From a virus: a stretch of 31,679 nt of DNA. The stretch spans positions 1 through 31,679 of the IMG/VR virus record IMGVR_UViG_3300042691_036497; one strand, 5' to 3'. Every line of letters begins with the position of its first letter. Within the stretch, counting starts at the first letter, position 1. A program made the translations under genes and the position numbers. Under the pieces are notes generated by a model, which was not told where the DNA came from, made no database searches, and saw only the letters and a list, made by a program, of their open reading frames with translations. Shown piece after piece: positions 13,735-20,132 of the stretch.

Positions 13735-13847
13735 TGTTATACAGCATATAATCGGTTTATACACCCGCAAGCCCAAAGTGTATAAATTTTGGCGACACCT
13801 TCACGCACTCATCTTTCCGCTTGCGCCTGTGCTAATGGTTTATACAC
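13735..13847. promoter_or_regulatory. AT-rich divergent control region with three TTTATACAC sites
   Basis: The spacer between the two RHH genes is markedly AT-rich in a GC-rich window. TTTATACAC occurs at 13756-13764 (plus), 13778-13786 (as its complement GTGTATAAA) and 13839-13847 (plus); a degenerate GTTATACAG lies at 13735-13743. The first two are inverted with 13 nt between them; the first and third are preceded by GG. A TATAAT at 13747-13752 could be a -10 element for the rightward gene. The third site ends 9 nt before the rightward ATG, well placed to block expression. Likely operator/promoter region of the lysogeny switch. Confidence 0.7.
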
Positions 13848-13856
13848 TGCTTGCCC

Positions 13857-14108
13857 ATGGCAAAGCGCCGCCCAGCAGCCCTCTCAATCCGGCCCGAAGA
13901 ATACGAAGCCGCCAAGGCCCGTGCCGATGGCCTGGGTCTGAACTTCTCCGCGTATGTGAACAGCCTCATTCGGGCGGACATGAGACTCCGCGCTCCCATC
14001 ACGCTCCAGGAGACGCCCGCCCCTTCCACGCTGCCACCCATCCCGCCGCGCCAAGCCGTTACCTACGACAAGCCCAAGCGCCGCTCTTCTTCCAAAAACT
14101 CCGATTGA
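13857..14108 (+). CDS. Ribbon-helix-helix protein, right partner of divergent pair
   Basis: 83 aa from the ATG at 13857. RHH pattern near the N-terminus: strand RPAALSIRPE (about 4-13), helix YEAAKARADGLG, second helix LNFSAYVNSLIRADM (about 28-42), then a Pro-rich, basic tail ending RRSSSKNSD. The second helix is closely related to that of the divergent protein at 13529. Its TGA stop lies at the centre of a 23-nt palindrome (14096-14118). It is the first gene of the rightward block. A DNA-binding switch protein is inferred; no antitoxin partner gene is adjacent. Confidence 0.72.
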   Translation: MAKRRPAALSIRPEEYEAAKARADGLGLNFSAYVNSLIRADMRLRAPITLQETPAPSTLPPIPPRQAVTYDKPKRRSSSKNSD

Positions 14109-14118
14109 ATCGGAGTTT
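14096..14118. repeat. 23-nt palindrome, copy 2
   Basis: Identical to copy 1 (arms AAACTCCGATT / AATCGGAGTTT, centre G). It contains the stop codon of the rightward RHH gene in its centre and encodes the KNSD end of that protein. If transcribed it could fold into a 10-bp stem with a 3-nt loop, so termination is an alternative to protein binding. Confidence 0.8.
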
Positions 14119-14133
14119 CCGGCCTTCGACGCC

Positions 14134-14526
14134 ATGAGATCGCTCCTCCACCTCCTCCGCGCCGCCATCACGTCCTTCGTGCAAGGCTTCGTTTGGATCA
14201 TCGCGGCAGGCCTGGGCTTTCTCTGCCTCGTCGGCTTTTTCATCGAGCAAGGGCGCATCAAACGGGAGGCCGACGAAGCGGCCAAGGCCGCCGCCATCCA
14301 AGCCAAGGAGAATCCGCCACCCACCGAAGAGGACCAGGTCCGCGCCTTTGCTCTTTGGGGCCTGACGCTGGCGGAAGTGGAGCGGCAGCACGGCAAGGCC
14401 CTGACGAAGCACAGTTCCACCGGCTGGGCCTTCTGGCCCCGCTTCAAGGCCCACTTCATCAACGGCCGCGTCGATGAATACGGCCCCTGGACGCCTGTCA
14501 CCGCGCCGAAGCAGGAAGCTCATTGA
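14134..14526 (+). CDS. Membrane-anchored protein, unknown
   Basis: 130 aa. One strong membrane segment (about 17-37: QGFVWIIAAGLGFLCLVGFF) follows a short basic N-terminus. A charged linker rich in Ala/Lys/Glu follows, then a soluble C-terminal domain with ALWGLTLAEVERQHGKALT and WAFWPRFKAHFINGRVDEYG. No family recognised. It lies right after the rightward RHH gene and before the late genes, a typical place for lysogenic-conversion or superinfection-exclusion proteins, but this is context only. A hairpin immediately follows its stop. Confidence 0.65.
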   Translation: MRSLLHLLRAAITSFVQGFVWIIAAGLGFLCLVGFFIEQGRIKREADEAAKAAAIQAKENPPPTEEDQVRAFALWGLTLAEVERQHGKALTKHSSTGWAFWPRFKAHFINGRVDEYGPWTPVTAPKQEAH

Positions 14527-14528
14527 CC

Positions 14529-14545
14529 GAGCCTCAGCGAGGCTC
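14529..14545 (+). terminator. Hairpin just after the membrane protein gene
   Basis: GAGCCTC-AGC-GAGGCTC is a perfect 7-bp stem with a 3-nt loop beginning 3 nt after the TGA at 14526. No T-tract follows, so an intrinsic terminator is not certain; it may be an mRNA 3'-end stabiliser. Confidence 0.4.
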
Positions 14546-14574
14546 AACGCCCCGCCCGCCCGTCACTCCGGCCC

Positions 14575-14604
14575 GCCCGCATCGCTACGCGAAGCGTTGC
14601 GGGC
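14575..14604. repeat. Second REP-like hairpin family, copy 1
   Basis: GCCCGCATCGCTACGCG followed by AAGCGTTGCGGGC forms a stem of 7 bp, one mismatch, 4 bp, and a 6-nt loop. Nearly the same sequence in reverse orientation lies at 18201-18232. Both are in gene junctions. Confidence 0.65.
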
Positions 14605-14637
14605 AGGTCAATCCCGTCAACCTTGTCACCCCCCCGA

Positions 14638-14660
14638 AAACACCGATTGAATCGGCGTTT
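14638..14660. repeat. 23-nt palindrome, copy 3 (variant)
   Basis: Arms AAACACCGATT / AATCGGCGTTT around a G centre: same as copies 1 and 2 except one base in each arm, leaving one A/C mismatch in the stem. It lies in the 191-nt spacer upstream of the protease gene, next to the CTAGCGT element. Confidence 0.75.
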
Positions 14661-14667
14661 CTCCCCC

Positions 14668-14697
14668 AAGCACCCTAGCGTCACGACACGCTAGAAA
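14668..14697 (+). promoter_or_regulatory. Candidate late control element, copy 1
   Basis: A 21-nt sequence with core CCCTAGCGTCACGACA (14673-14688) lies 30 nt before the protease ATG. The same 21 nt with one difference occurs at 14668-14688 and 28140-28160, both 30 nt before the first gene of a late block. At this copy the element continues to form an inverted repeat CTAGCGT-CACGAC-ACGCTAG (14675-14694). Binding site of a late activator or part of a late promoter is inferred. Confidence 0.55.
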
Positions 14698-14717
14698 ACC
14701 GGCGCACCATCGCGGGC

Positions 14718-15872
14718 ATGCCACAACCGGCCCCCCGCAAGCTGCCCACTTCCCTCTCCCTCCTCTGCCTCAGCGCCGGGGCGGTGGATCGTGCCAGTGG
14801 CGAGCTCCCGGAGCGGCTCCTCATTCTCCCCTGGGGCCAGCATGATCTGGGCAAGCGCGGCACCGCGCTTTGTAATGACTTCACCGTCGCTCTCTTTGCG
14901 GACGCGATGAAGGCCCTGAAGCTCAATGGCCCCGTGGCCCTCGACTTCAACCACAACAGCCTCCCTGGCCATGCCGCCTACCTGGCCGAAAAGGAACCCC
15001 GCCGGAAGGCCGCCTGGGGCACGCCCCTCGTCGTCCCTGGCGAGGGCATCTATTTGACCGCCCTCACCTGGACCCCCGAAGGCCGGGACGCCTTCCTCGG
15101 CGGCCACTTCCAGGACATTAGCCCCGTCATCTTCCGGGACAAGGCAAACCACGTCATCGCCATCCATTCGGCGGCTCTCTGCGATCACGGCGAGGTCGAT
15201 GGCCTCACCATCGAGGCCGCCACCGCCCCGCCCGAACTCCAGTCCGCCTTCGCCGCCCTCTCCAGTCTCCCCGTCTCCCCGTCTCAAAGTCTCCCAGTCT
15301 CAAAGTCTCCCAGTCTCCCTGTCTCCCCGTCTCCCACCACCCCACCCATGAAACCCGAAATCCTCGCGGCCCTGGCCGCTCTCCTCAAAGGCATGGACAT
15401 CGAACTGGCCGCCGAGCCGGACGATACCATGCTCGCCGATGCCCTCACCGCTGCCGCTGGCAAGCTGGACGACATGAAGGCCAAGCTCACCGCCGCCGCC
15501 GCCCCTCCTGAAAAGAAGGAAGAGGTCAAGCCGGATGCCCTCTCCGCCCAGATCACTGATCTGCAAACTCAGCTCGCCACGATCCGCGCCGAGAAAGACC
15601 AGGCTCGCCGCGATGCCCTCATGGCCGAGGCCATCCGCGATGGCAAGATCATCCCCCTCAGCTCCGACCTCTGGAACAAGGCCCCCGTCGATGTCTGTGA
15701 AGGCCTCGTCAAAGCCGCCAAGGCCGGCGAGGTGCCCCTCAAGAGCAAGATGCCCGAAGGCGAGCAAACCGAGGCCAAGCCCCTCGCCCTCTCCGCCGAG
15801 GTGATGAGCAACATGGGCCTCACTGCCGAAGACCTCGCCAAATACGGCCCCAAGGACGCCTCCGCCGCCTGA
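14718..15872 (+). CDS. Mu gpI-like prohead protease with fused scaffold
   Basis: 384 aa. Residues 1-180 resemble the Mu gpI protease: VALDFNHNSLPG (about 74-85), a segment GTPLVVPGEGIYLTALTWTP (about 99-118), then FQDISPVIF, and ending with AIHSAALCDHGEVDGLTIEA. This enzyme cleaves scaffold and head proteins during capsid maturation. Residues about 183-211 are a Ser/Pro linker encoded by nine GTCTCCNN octamers (15265-15336); because 3 x 8 nt is 8 codons it reads as an 8-residue period (SLPVSPSQ, SLPVSKSP, SLPVSPSP). The remainder is a helical, charged scaffold domain with its own internal ATG, as in Mu I/Z. No Shine-Dalgarno precedes the ATG. Confidence 0.85.
   Translation: MPQPAPRKLPTSLSLLCLSAGAVDRASGELPERLLILPWGQHDLGKRGTALCNDFTVALFADAMKALKLNGPVALDFNHNSLPGHAAYLAEKEPRRKAAWGTPLVVPGEGIYLTALTWTPEGRDAFLGGHFQDISPVIFRDKANHVIAIHSAALCDHGEVDGLTIEAATAPPELQSAFAALSSLPVSPSQSLPVSKSPSLPVSPSPTTPPMKPEILAALAALLKGMDIELAAEPDDTMLADALTAAAGKLDDMKAKLTAAAAPPEKKEEVKPDALSAQITDLQTQLATIRAEKDQARRDALMAEAIRDGKIIPLSSDLWNKAPVDVCEGLVKAAKAGEVPLKSKMPEGEQTEAKPLALSAEVMSNMGLTAEDLAKYGPKDASAA
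15265..15336. repeat. Octamer array GTCTCCNN, 9 units, inside protease/scaffold gene
   Basis: Nine contiguous 8-mers (last two bases CC, AA, CA, AA, CA, CT, CC, CA and so on). It reads in frame through the protease-scaffold linker and ends 11 nt before the internal scaffold ATG at 15348, the same position relative to a start codon as in the intergenic copies. Confidence 0.9.
15348..15872 (+). CDS. Nested scaffold protein (Mu Z-like) from internal start
   Basis: 174 aa starting MKPEILAALAALLKGMDIEL, same frame and stop as the protease. Composition is helical and charged with a coiled-coil-like middle (LSAQITDLQTQLATIRAEKD) and a short C-terminal capsid-binding-like helix. In Mu the scaffold Z is made from an internal start in gene I. 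Here the internal ATG is preceded by an octamer array just like separate genes in this window, which supports independent translation. Confidence 0.65.
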   Translation: MKPEILAALAALLKGMDIELAAEPDDTMLADALTAAAGKLDDMKAKLTAAAAPPEKKEEVKPDALSAQITDLQTQLATIRAEKDQARRDALMAEAIRDGKIIPLSSDLWNKAPVDVCEGLVKAAKAGEVPLKSKMPEGEQTEAKPLALSAEVMSNMGLTAEDLAKYGPKDASAA

Positions 15873-15963
15873 TTCCGCTCTCGTCACCCTCAAGCCAGCC
15901 CATCCCCCGCCAAATCGCCCGCAAAGGGCCGCAAACCATCACCCTCCACCCCTCCACCACCCC

Positions 15964-16620
15964 ATGAAACACCCGCTTAGCAAACTCCTTGCCGTCGCCA
16001 CCCTGGTCTTCGGCCTCACCGCCCTCCTGCATGTGGTCTCCACGCCCTCGCAGGCCGCCACCACCACCTCCATCAAGATCACGAAGCGCGATGGCACGAC
16101 CACGTCCTTCCCCGTGGCCGCCAGCACGAAGACCCTAATCGGGGCCTTCGCCGCCCTCGATGGCTCGAACAACCTGGTCAACGCCACGGATGCCAGCGCC
16201 CGCCGCGTCATCGGCCTCCACGCCGATGAGACGGACAACAGTTCCGGATCCGCAGGGGATCTCTCCAGCCCGGTGGTCAAAGGCTGCTTCCTCGTGAAGA
16301 ACTCCGGCTCCAACGCGGTCACCGATGCCCACATCGGCCGCGCCTGCTACATCGAGGACAATGAAACCGTCGCCAGCGATGACGGCACGAACGTCGTTGT
16401 GGCCGGCATCGTCGAGGATGTCACCTCGGACGGCGTCTGGGTCTGGGTGGGCCTGCCCTACTCCAACGGCGTGGCTCCCGTGACCGTCTCCCTCACCTCC
16501 ACGAACGGCACCATGGCCGCCGCGGCCGATGACGCCGCCACCAAGGCCGAAGGTGAAAAGATCGGGGACGATGTCCGCGCCATCCACGCCGCCCTCGTCC
16601 TCCACGGCCTGCTGAAGTGA
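15964..16620 (+). CDS. Capsid decoration-like protein with N-terminal signal peptide
   Basis: 218 aa. The body (about 40-170) has the pattern of phage head decoration/cement proteins: FAALDGSNNLVNATDASARR, IGLHADETDNSSGSAGD, GRACYIEDNETVAS and DGVWVWVG. The N-terminus is a textbook Sec signal: MKHPLSKLL, hydrophobic VATLVFGLTALLHVV, then PSQA before ATTTS (cleavage about residue 31). That is unexpected for a cytoplasmically assembled head protein. The C-terminal 40 residues are helical. It lies between the scaffold and major capsid genes. Confidence 0.7.
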   Translation: MKHPLSKLLAVATLVFGLTALLHVVSTPSQAATTTSIKITKRDGTTTSFPVAASTKTLIGAFAALDGSNNLVNATDASARRVIGLHADETDNSSGSAGDLSSPVVKGCFLVKNSGSNAVTDAHIGRACYIEDNETVASDDGTNVVVAGIVEDVTSDGVWVWVGLPYSNGVAPVTVSLTSTNGTMAAAADDAATKAEGEKIGDDVRAIHAALVLHGLLK

Positions 16621-16673
16621 TCGCCACCGCTCCACCCCTCCTCCACTCCACCCATCCCTGACCCCACTCCTCC

Positions 16674-17582
16674 ATGAAAAACGTCGTCACCAACGCCCTG
16701 CTTCGCGACATCGACAAGGGCCTCCAAACCGCCTTCAACAAAGGCCTCACCACCGCGCCGGACCTCATCTCCACCCTCAGCCTCATGCGCGTGAACTCCT
16801 CCGCCAGTGAGGAGCTTTACGGCTGGCTCAAGGACCTGCCGGAACTCGCCAAAAACCCGGACGAGATCAAGTGGCATGCCGTCGAGCTCGAAGGCCACGC
16901 CATCAAGAACGACGAGTTCAAGGTGGGCATCACCGTCCCCCGCAAGGCCATCGAGGACGATCAATACGGCATGTTTGCCAACATCGCCCAGAAGCTCGGG
17001 GCCAATGGCCAGGGCGCTCCCACCTATGAGCTGCTCACCCTCCTGCCGCTGCTCTTCACCACCGCGAAGGCCTACACCGGCAAGAGCTTCTTCGCCACCG
17101 ACCACAAGATCGGCGGCGTGGAGTTCAGCAACAAGATGCTCAAAAAGCTCTCTGCGGCCAACTTCGAGACCGGCTATGCCGCCCTCCGTGGCATGAAGAA
17201 AGGCACCGGACAGCCTCTCTTCACCCTCATGGACCCCTCCAAGGTCTTCCTCCTCGTCGGGGAAAACTACGAATCCACGGCGGACAGCATCGTGAAGCTG
17301 GACACCCTCTCCACCGGGGGCCGCAACCCGAACTACAACAAGGCCAAGGTCGTCGTGATCCCTGGCCTCGGCGATGCCTGGATGATCTTCGATTGCTCCG
17401 ACATGGTCACCCCGATCATCTTCCAGGATCGCATCCCGCTGGAACTCACGACCGCCATGAACCTCACGGACGAGAACGTCCTGAACAGCGACGAGTTCAA
17501 GTGGAAAGCCCGCCGCCGCTTCGCCCTCGGCACCGGCGAGCCCCGCCGCGCCTACGGCTCCACGGGTGCCAACGCCGCCTAA
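16674..17582 (+). CDS. Mu gpT-like major capsid protein
   Basis: 302 aa, close to the Mu gpT length (305 aa). It forms the head shell. Family-typical features: an N-terminal helix with FNKGLTTAPD, SASEELYGWLKDLPEL (about 43-58), VELEGHAIKNDEFKVGITV followed by PRKAIEDDQYGMF (about 65-100), FFATDHKIGG (about 140-149), and a C-terminal KWKARRRFALGTG. It is encoded after scaffold and decoration genes and followed by a strong intrinsic terminator, which fits the need for high expression. Confidence 0.9.
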   Translation: MKNVVTNALLRDIDKGLQTAFNKGLTTAPDLISTLSLMRVNSSASEELYGWLKDLPELAKNPDEIKWHAVELEGHAIKNDEFKVGITVPRKAIEDDQYGMFANIAQKLGANGQGAPTYELLTLLPLLFTTAKAYTGKSFFATDHKIGGVEFSNKMLKKLSAANFETGYAALRGMKKGTGQPLFTLMDPSKVFLLVGENYESTADSIVKLDTLSTGGRNPNYNKAKVVVIPGLGDAWMIFDCSDMVTPIIFQDRIPLELTTAMNLTDENVLNSDEFKWKARRRFALGTGEPRRAYGSTGANAA

Positions 17583-17602
17583 GCCCTCCCGCCTCTGACT
17601 CC

Positions 17603-17637
17603 ACCGGGGGCGTGGCCCTCCGCGCCCCCGGTTTTTT
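17603..17637 (+). terminator. Intrinsic terminator after the major capsid gene
   Basis: ACCGGGGGCG (17603-17612), loop of 10 nt, CGCCCCCGGT (17623-17632), then six T (17632-17637). A 10-bp GC-rich stem with T-tract 21 nt after the capsid stop. It would lower expression of downstream tail genes relative to capsid. Confidence 0.88.
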
Positions 17638-17646
17638 CTTCTCCCT

Positions 17647-17686
17647 GTCTCCAAGTCTCCCCGTCTCCTGGTCTCCCAGCCTCCCC
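17647..17686. repeat. Octamer array GTCTCCNN, 5 units
   Basis: GTCTCCAA, GTCTCCCC, GTCTCCTG, GTCTCCCA, GCCTCCCC, ending 8 nt before the ATG at 17695. It lies just after the terminator. A three-unit version at 18246-18272 abuts the next gene start at 18273. Confidence 0.88.
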
Positions 17687-17694
17687 TTTCCGCC

Positions 17695-18183
17695 ATGAAA
17701 CACCTCTTCCGCCTCCTGGCCCTCGCTGCCATCGCCGTCCTCGCGGCCTCTCACGTCCGCGCCGCCGATCTCTCCATCACCGGCACCGCCGTCATCCCCT
17801 CCGCCTCCGCTGTCATCGTCCAGTCCACCGCAGGCGAGGCCATCACCCGCGGCCAGCTCGTTTACAAGAAGGCCAGCGACCGCAAAATCTACAAAGCCGA
17901 TTGCGATTCCGCCACCGCTGAGGTCCGCGATGTCGTCGGCATCGCCGTCACGGATAGCTCCGCTGGCGGCCCCATCGCCTACGTCACCGAGGACCCCGAT
18001 CTCGCCATCGCTGCCTCCGGGCTCACGAACGGCACCATCTACCTCCTGTCCGCCACCGCCGGCGGTCTTGCCCCGGCGGCGGATGCCACCACCGGCTGGC
18101 GCGTCACCGTCGTCGCCGTCGCCAAGTCCGCCACCACCATCGCCTTCCGCGCCGCCACCCTCCGCAGCGCCACGGCACTCTGA
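17695..18183 (+). CDS. Phage capsid/decoration-like protein with signal peptide
   Basis: 162 aa. The body resembles phage head proteins of the DUF2190-like kind: VIVQSTAGEAITRGQLVYKK, DVVGIAVTDSSAGGPIAYVT, GTIYLLSATAGGLAP and GWRVTVVAVAKSATTIAF. The first 24 residues are a Sec-type signal: MKHLFRLL, hydrophobic ALAAIAVLAAS, then VRA before ADLSITG. This is the second head gene in a row with such a leader. It follows the capsid terminator. Confidence 0.7.
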   Translation: MKHLFRLLALAAIAVLAASHVRAADLSITGTAVIPSASAVIVQSTAGEAITRGQLVYKKASDRKIYKADCDSATAEVRDVVGIAVTDSSAGGPIAYVTEDPDLAIAASGLTNGTIYLLSATAGGLAPAADATTGWRVTVVAVAKSATTIAFRAATLRSATAL

Positions 18184-18200
18184 TAGGCTCCCCGTCCCCG

Positions 18201-18232
18201 CCCGCCACGCTTCGCGTAGCGATGCGGGCGGG
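18201..18232. repeat. Second REP-like hairpin family, copy 2
   Basis: CCCGCCACGCTTCGCGTAGC then GATGCGGGCGGG; inverse orientation of the element at 14575-14604. It lies between two genes, 18 nt after a stop, and may act as an mRNA 3' hairpin. Confidence 0.6.
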
Positions 18233-18272
18233 TCCTCCTCTCCCTGTCTCATTGTCTCAAAGTCTCCCCGTC

Positions 18273-18659
18273 ATGGACCCCCTGCCCCCCATCCCCACCT
18301 CCCCCGTGCCACCGCCCTCCCCTGGCCCGGTCCGCACCGTGATCCAGCCGGTCACGAAAGTCACCAGCCCCACCGCCCCGGCGGCTGCCCCGGCGGGCGT
18401 CGTCACCGCCTTCGATGCCCCGCCCGCCGCCATCGCCGCCGCCCGTGGCAAGGCCGCCCAGGTTCGGAACTCCCTGTCCCAGGCCGTCCGTGCCACGGAT
18501 GCCGCCGTGAAGGCCATCCTCAGCCTCGATGACCTGGTCTCCGATCCCAAGGCCGCCCAGGCCCTCAGCCTCGAAGGCCTGGACCCGGACACCCTCAAAC
18601 GCTTCACCAAGGCCGCCCAGCCCCTCCTGGCCTACCTCCAAGCTCCCGCCACGCCATGA
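18273..18659 (+). CDS. Unknown virion-region protein, Pro-rich N-terminus
   Basis: 128 aa from the ATG at 18273, directly after an octamer linker; an upstream ATG at 18222 lies inside the REP-like hairpin and is not preferred. The first 60 residues are Pro/Ala-rich and disordered; the rest is helical (AARGKAAQVRNSLSQAVRAT, LSLDDLVSDPKAAQALSLEG, LKRFTKAAQPLLAYL). No family recognised. It lies between head and head-tail joining genes. Confidence 0.6.
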   Translation: MDPLPPIPTSPVPPPSPGPVRTVIQPVTKVTSPTAPAAAPAGVVTAFDAPPAAIAAARGKAAQVRNSLSQAVRATDAAVKAILSLDDLVSDPKAAQALSLEGLDPDTLKRFTKAAQPLLAYLQAPATP

Positions 18660-18669
18660 CGGACCCGGA

Positions 18670-18709
18670 GCGGTGGCAGGTGTTCCCTGGTCGGTTGACC
18701 TGCCGCCGC
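18670..18709 (+). terminator. Strong hairpin in intergenic spacer
   Basis: GCGGTGGCAGGT (18670-18681) and ACCTGCCGCCGC (18698-18709) pair over 12 positions with one G-U. The loop is 16 nt. No clear T-tract; a pyrimidine tract follows. A related sequence (TTCCC-GGTCG, then CCGCCGCTCTCT) lies at 29313-29344, so it may be a repeat family member rather than a terminator. Confidence 0.45.
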
Positions 18710-18764
18710 TCTCTCCCTCCCGCCGTCCTTCCTCATTCCTCATTCTGGTTTCGTCATTCCCACC

Positions 18765-19184
18765 ATGCCCCTCTTCGTCCAGTCCGATCTCGAAGCCCTC
18801 ATCCCGCCCGAATGGCTGGTCGAGGCCCTCGATGACGACGCGAATGGCACCGTGGACGCCTTCACCGCCGCCCAGACCTGGGCGGAGGACCGCATCAAGG
18901 CCAAGCTCGGCCCCCGTTACGGCCTCCCCCTGCCCACCGGCACCGTCATTGACGCCGTCCTGAAGGACATCGCCGTCATGCTCGGTGTGAAAGCCTGCTA
19001 CGCCCGCCGCCCCTCCACCAAGATCGGCGAGGACCTCGCCAAGGACATCGCCCGCGCCCAGGACGCCCTCGATGCCCTCGCCAGCGGCACCCACCCCCTC
19101 TCCCCCGGCCTGGAGCCCGTCAAAGCTCCTGCCGTCATCCTCTCCGAGCCCGCCCGCTCCTACCACGACGGCCTGAACGCATGA
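18765..19184 (+). CDS. Mu gp36-like (DUF1320) head-tail joining protein
   Basis: 139 aa. It matches the DUF1320 / Mu gp36 pattern: FVQSDLEALIPPEWLVEAL at the start, then a WAEDRIKAKLGPRYGLPLP segment (about 40-58), IDAVLKDIAVMLGVKACYAR (about 62-81) and a C-terminal helix LAKDIARAQDALDALASG. These proteins form part of the connector between portal and tail. Its stop overlaps the next ATG (ATGA at 19181-19184). Confidence 0.82.
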   Translation: MPLFVQSDLEALIPPEWLVEALDDDANGTVDAFTAAQTWAEDRIKAKLGPRYGLPLPTGTVIDAVLKDIAVMLGVKACYARRPSTKIGEDLAKDIARAQDALDALASGTHPLSPGLEPVKAPAVILSEPARSYHDGLNA

Positions 19185-20077
19185 AAACGCTCCTTTTCCT
19201 CCTCGCTTCGCTCGTCGCACAGCCGCAGAGCCTCAGAGCTTCAGAGCCTCAAAGCCTCAGAGCTTCAGATCCGCAGAGCCGCAGAGTCTCTGTCCTCTGC
19301 CCCCTGACATCTGACCTCTGCCCTCTGACCTCTGCTCTCTGCCCTCTGACCTCTGCCATGGACTCCGCCACCATTCTCCAGGCCGTGGAGGACTACCTCC
19401 AGCCCCTCCTCGCCGCTGAAAAAGGCCTCCTCACCGTGGCCGAGACCGAGGAGGACGCCATCGAACTCCTCGCCAATGGCCCCGAGAAATGGCGCGTCAT
19501 CCTCACCATGGACGGAGACGAATCCGCCGAGGAAAACAACCCCGCCGGTCTCGTCAAAGGCACCCTCGTCGCCTGGGTGCAAGCTCCCAAAGGCATGGAG
19601 GCCAAGCCAGGCAAAGGCATCCACCGCAGCGGCACCAACGGCAGCCCCAGCTTCATGACCCGCCTCCACTGGGTCATTCGCAAGCTCCGCCTCATGCAGC
19701 TCGTCCACGTCGAGGTGGCCTGCCAGGGCCTCGAATACAAAGGCTGGAACTGGCTCAAATTTGAAGACACCGCCGCCTTCCGCACCGCCCGCGCCCGCTT
19801 CGAGGTCCTCTTCGCCCACGACGATCCCGCCACCGATCCCGATGGCACCGACCCCATCGTCCTCCCCTCCGCCTTCCGCATCACCGGGGCCGCTGCCGAG
19901 TTCTACACCATCAGCCTCAGCGGCACCGCCCACGGCCGCGTCCCCCGCTTCGAGCCTGGCCCCGATGACCCCACCGGCACCGCCACCGGCTACGCCCTCA
20001 CCTCCGCCCAGGCCGAGTTCTACACCGTCGCCTTCGACGGCCAGCCCCACGGCCGCATCCCCCGCTTCGAGGCCTAA
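19181..20077 (+). CDS. Mu gp37-like tail completion protein with repeat-encoded leader
   Basis: 298 aa from the ATG overlapping the gp36-like stop; a shorter form would start at 19358 (239 aa, MDSATILQAVEDYLQPLLAA). The core (about 60-210) fits a gp37/minor tail type protein by position and length. The first 14 residues (MKTLLFLLASLVAQ) look like a signal peptide; residues 15-58 are encoded by an octamer array then a heptamer array. In the heptamer array the in-frame units (1st, 4th, 7th) all read TGC, never TGA, although most other units are TGA, which hints that the long frame is kept open. The C-terminus carries a duplicated segment: AEFYTISLSGTAHGRVPRFE and AEFYTVAFDGQPHGRIPRFE. Confidence 0.62.
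   Translation: MKTLLFLLASLVAQPQSLRASEPQSLRASDPQSRRVSVLCPLTSDLCPLTSALCPLTSAMDSATILQAVEDYLQPLLAAEKGLLTVAETEEDAIELLANGPEKWRVILTMDGDESAEENNPAGLVKGTLVAWVQAPKGMEAKPGKGIHRSGTNGSPSFMTRLHWVIRKLRLMQLVHVEVACQGLEYKGWNWLKFEDTAAFRTARARFEVLFAHDDPATDPDGTDPIVLPSAFRITGAAAEFYTISLSGTAHGRVPRFEPGPDDPTGTATGYALTSAQAEFYTVAFDGQPHGRIPRFEA
19218..19357. repeat. Octamer array AGAGCCTC followed by heptamer array CCTCTGM
   Basis: About eight 8-mers (AGAGCCTC, AGAGCTTC, AAAGCCTC, AGATCCGC and similar, roughly 19218-19286), then about nine 7-mers (CCTCTGC/CCTCTGA type, 19295-19357). The second array ends exactly at the alternative ATG (19358). Two unrelated unit families of different period are joined in one linker. Confidence 0.85.
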
Positions 20078-20132
20078 CTCGTCTTCCTCCTACTCCTCCT
20101 CCCCGGCTCTGGTTTCAAGTTTCAAGTCTGCC

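Noticed and set aside
13529-14108. Toxin-antitoxin pair suggested by RHH proteins
   Set aside because: Both are RHH-type and divergent; no toxin-like gene overlaps or follows either of them.
19761-20132. Upstream extension of the tail fibre frame
   Set aside because: It overlaps the gp37-like gene out of frame and is Pro/Ser/Ala-rich; the ATG at 20133 with a signal-like start is better.
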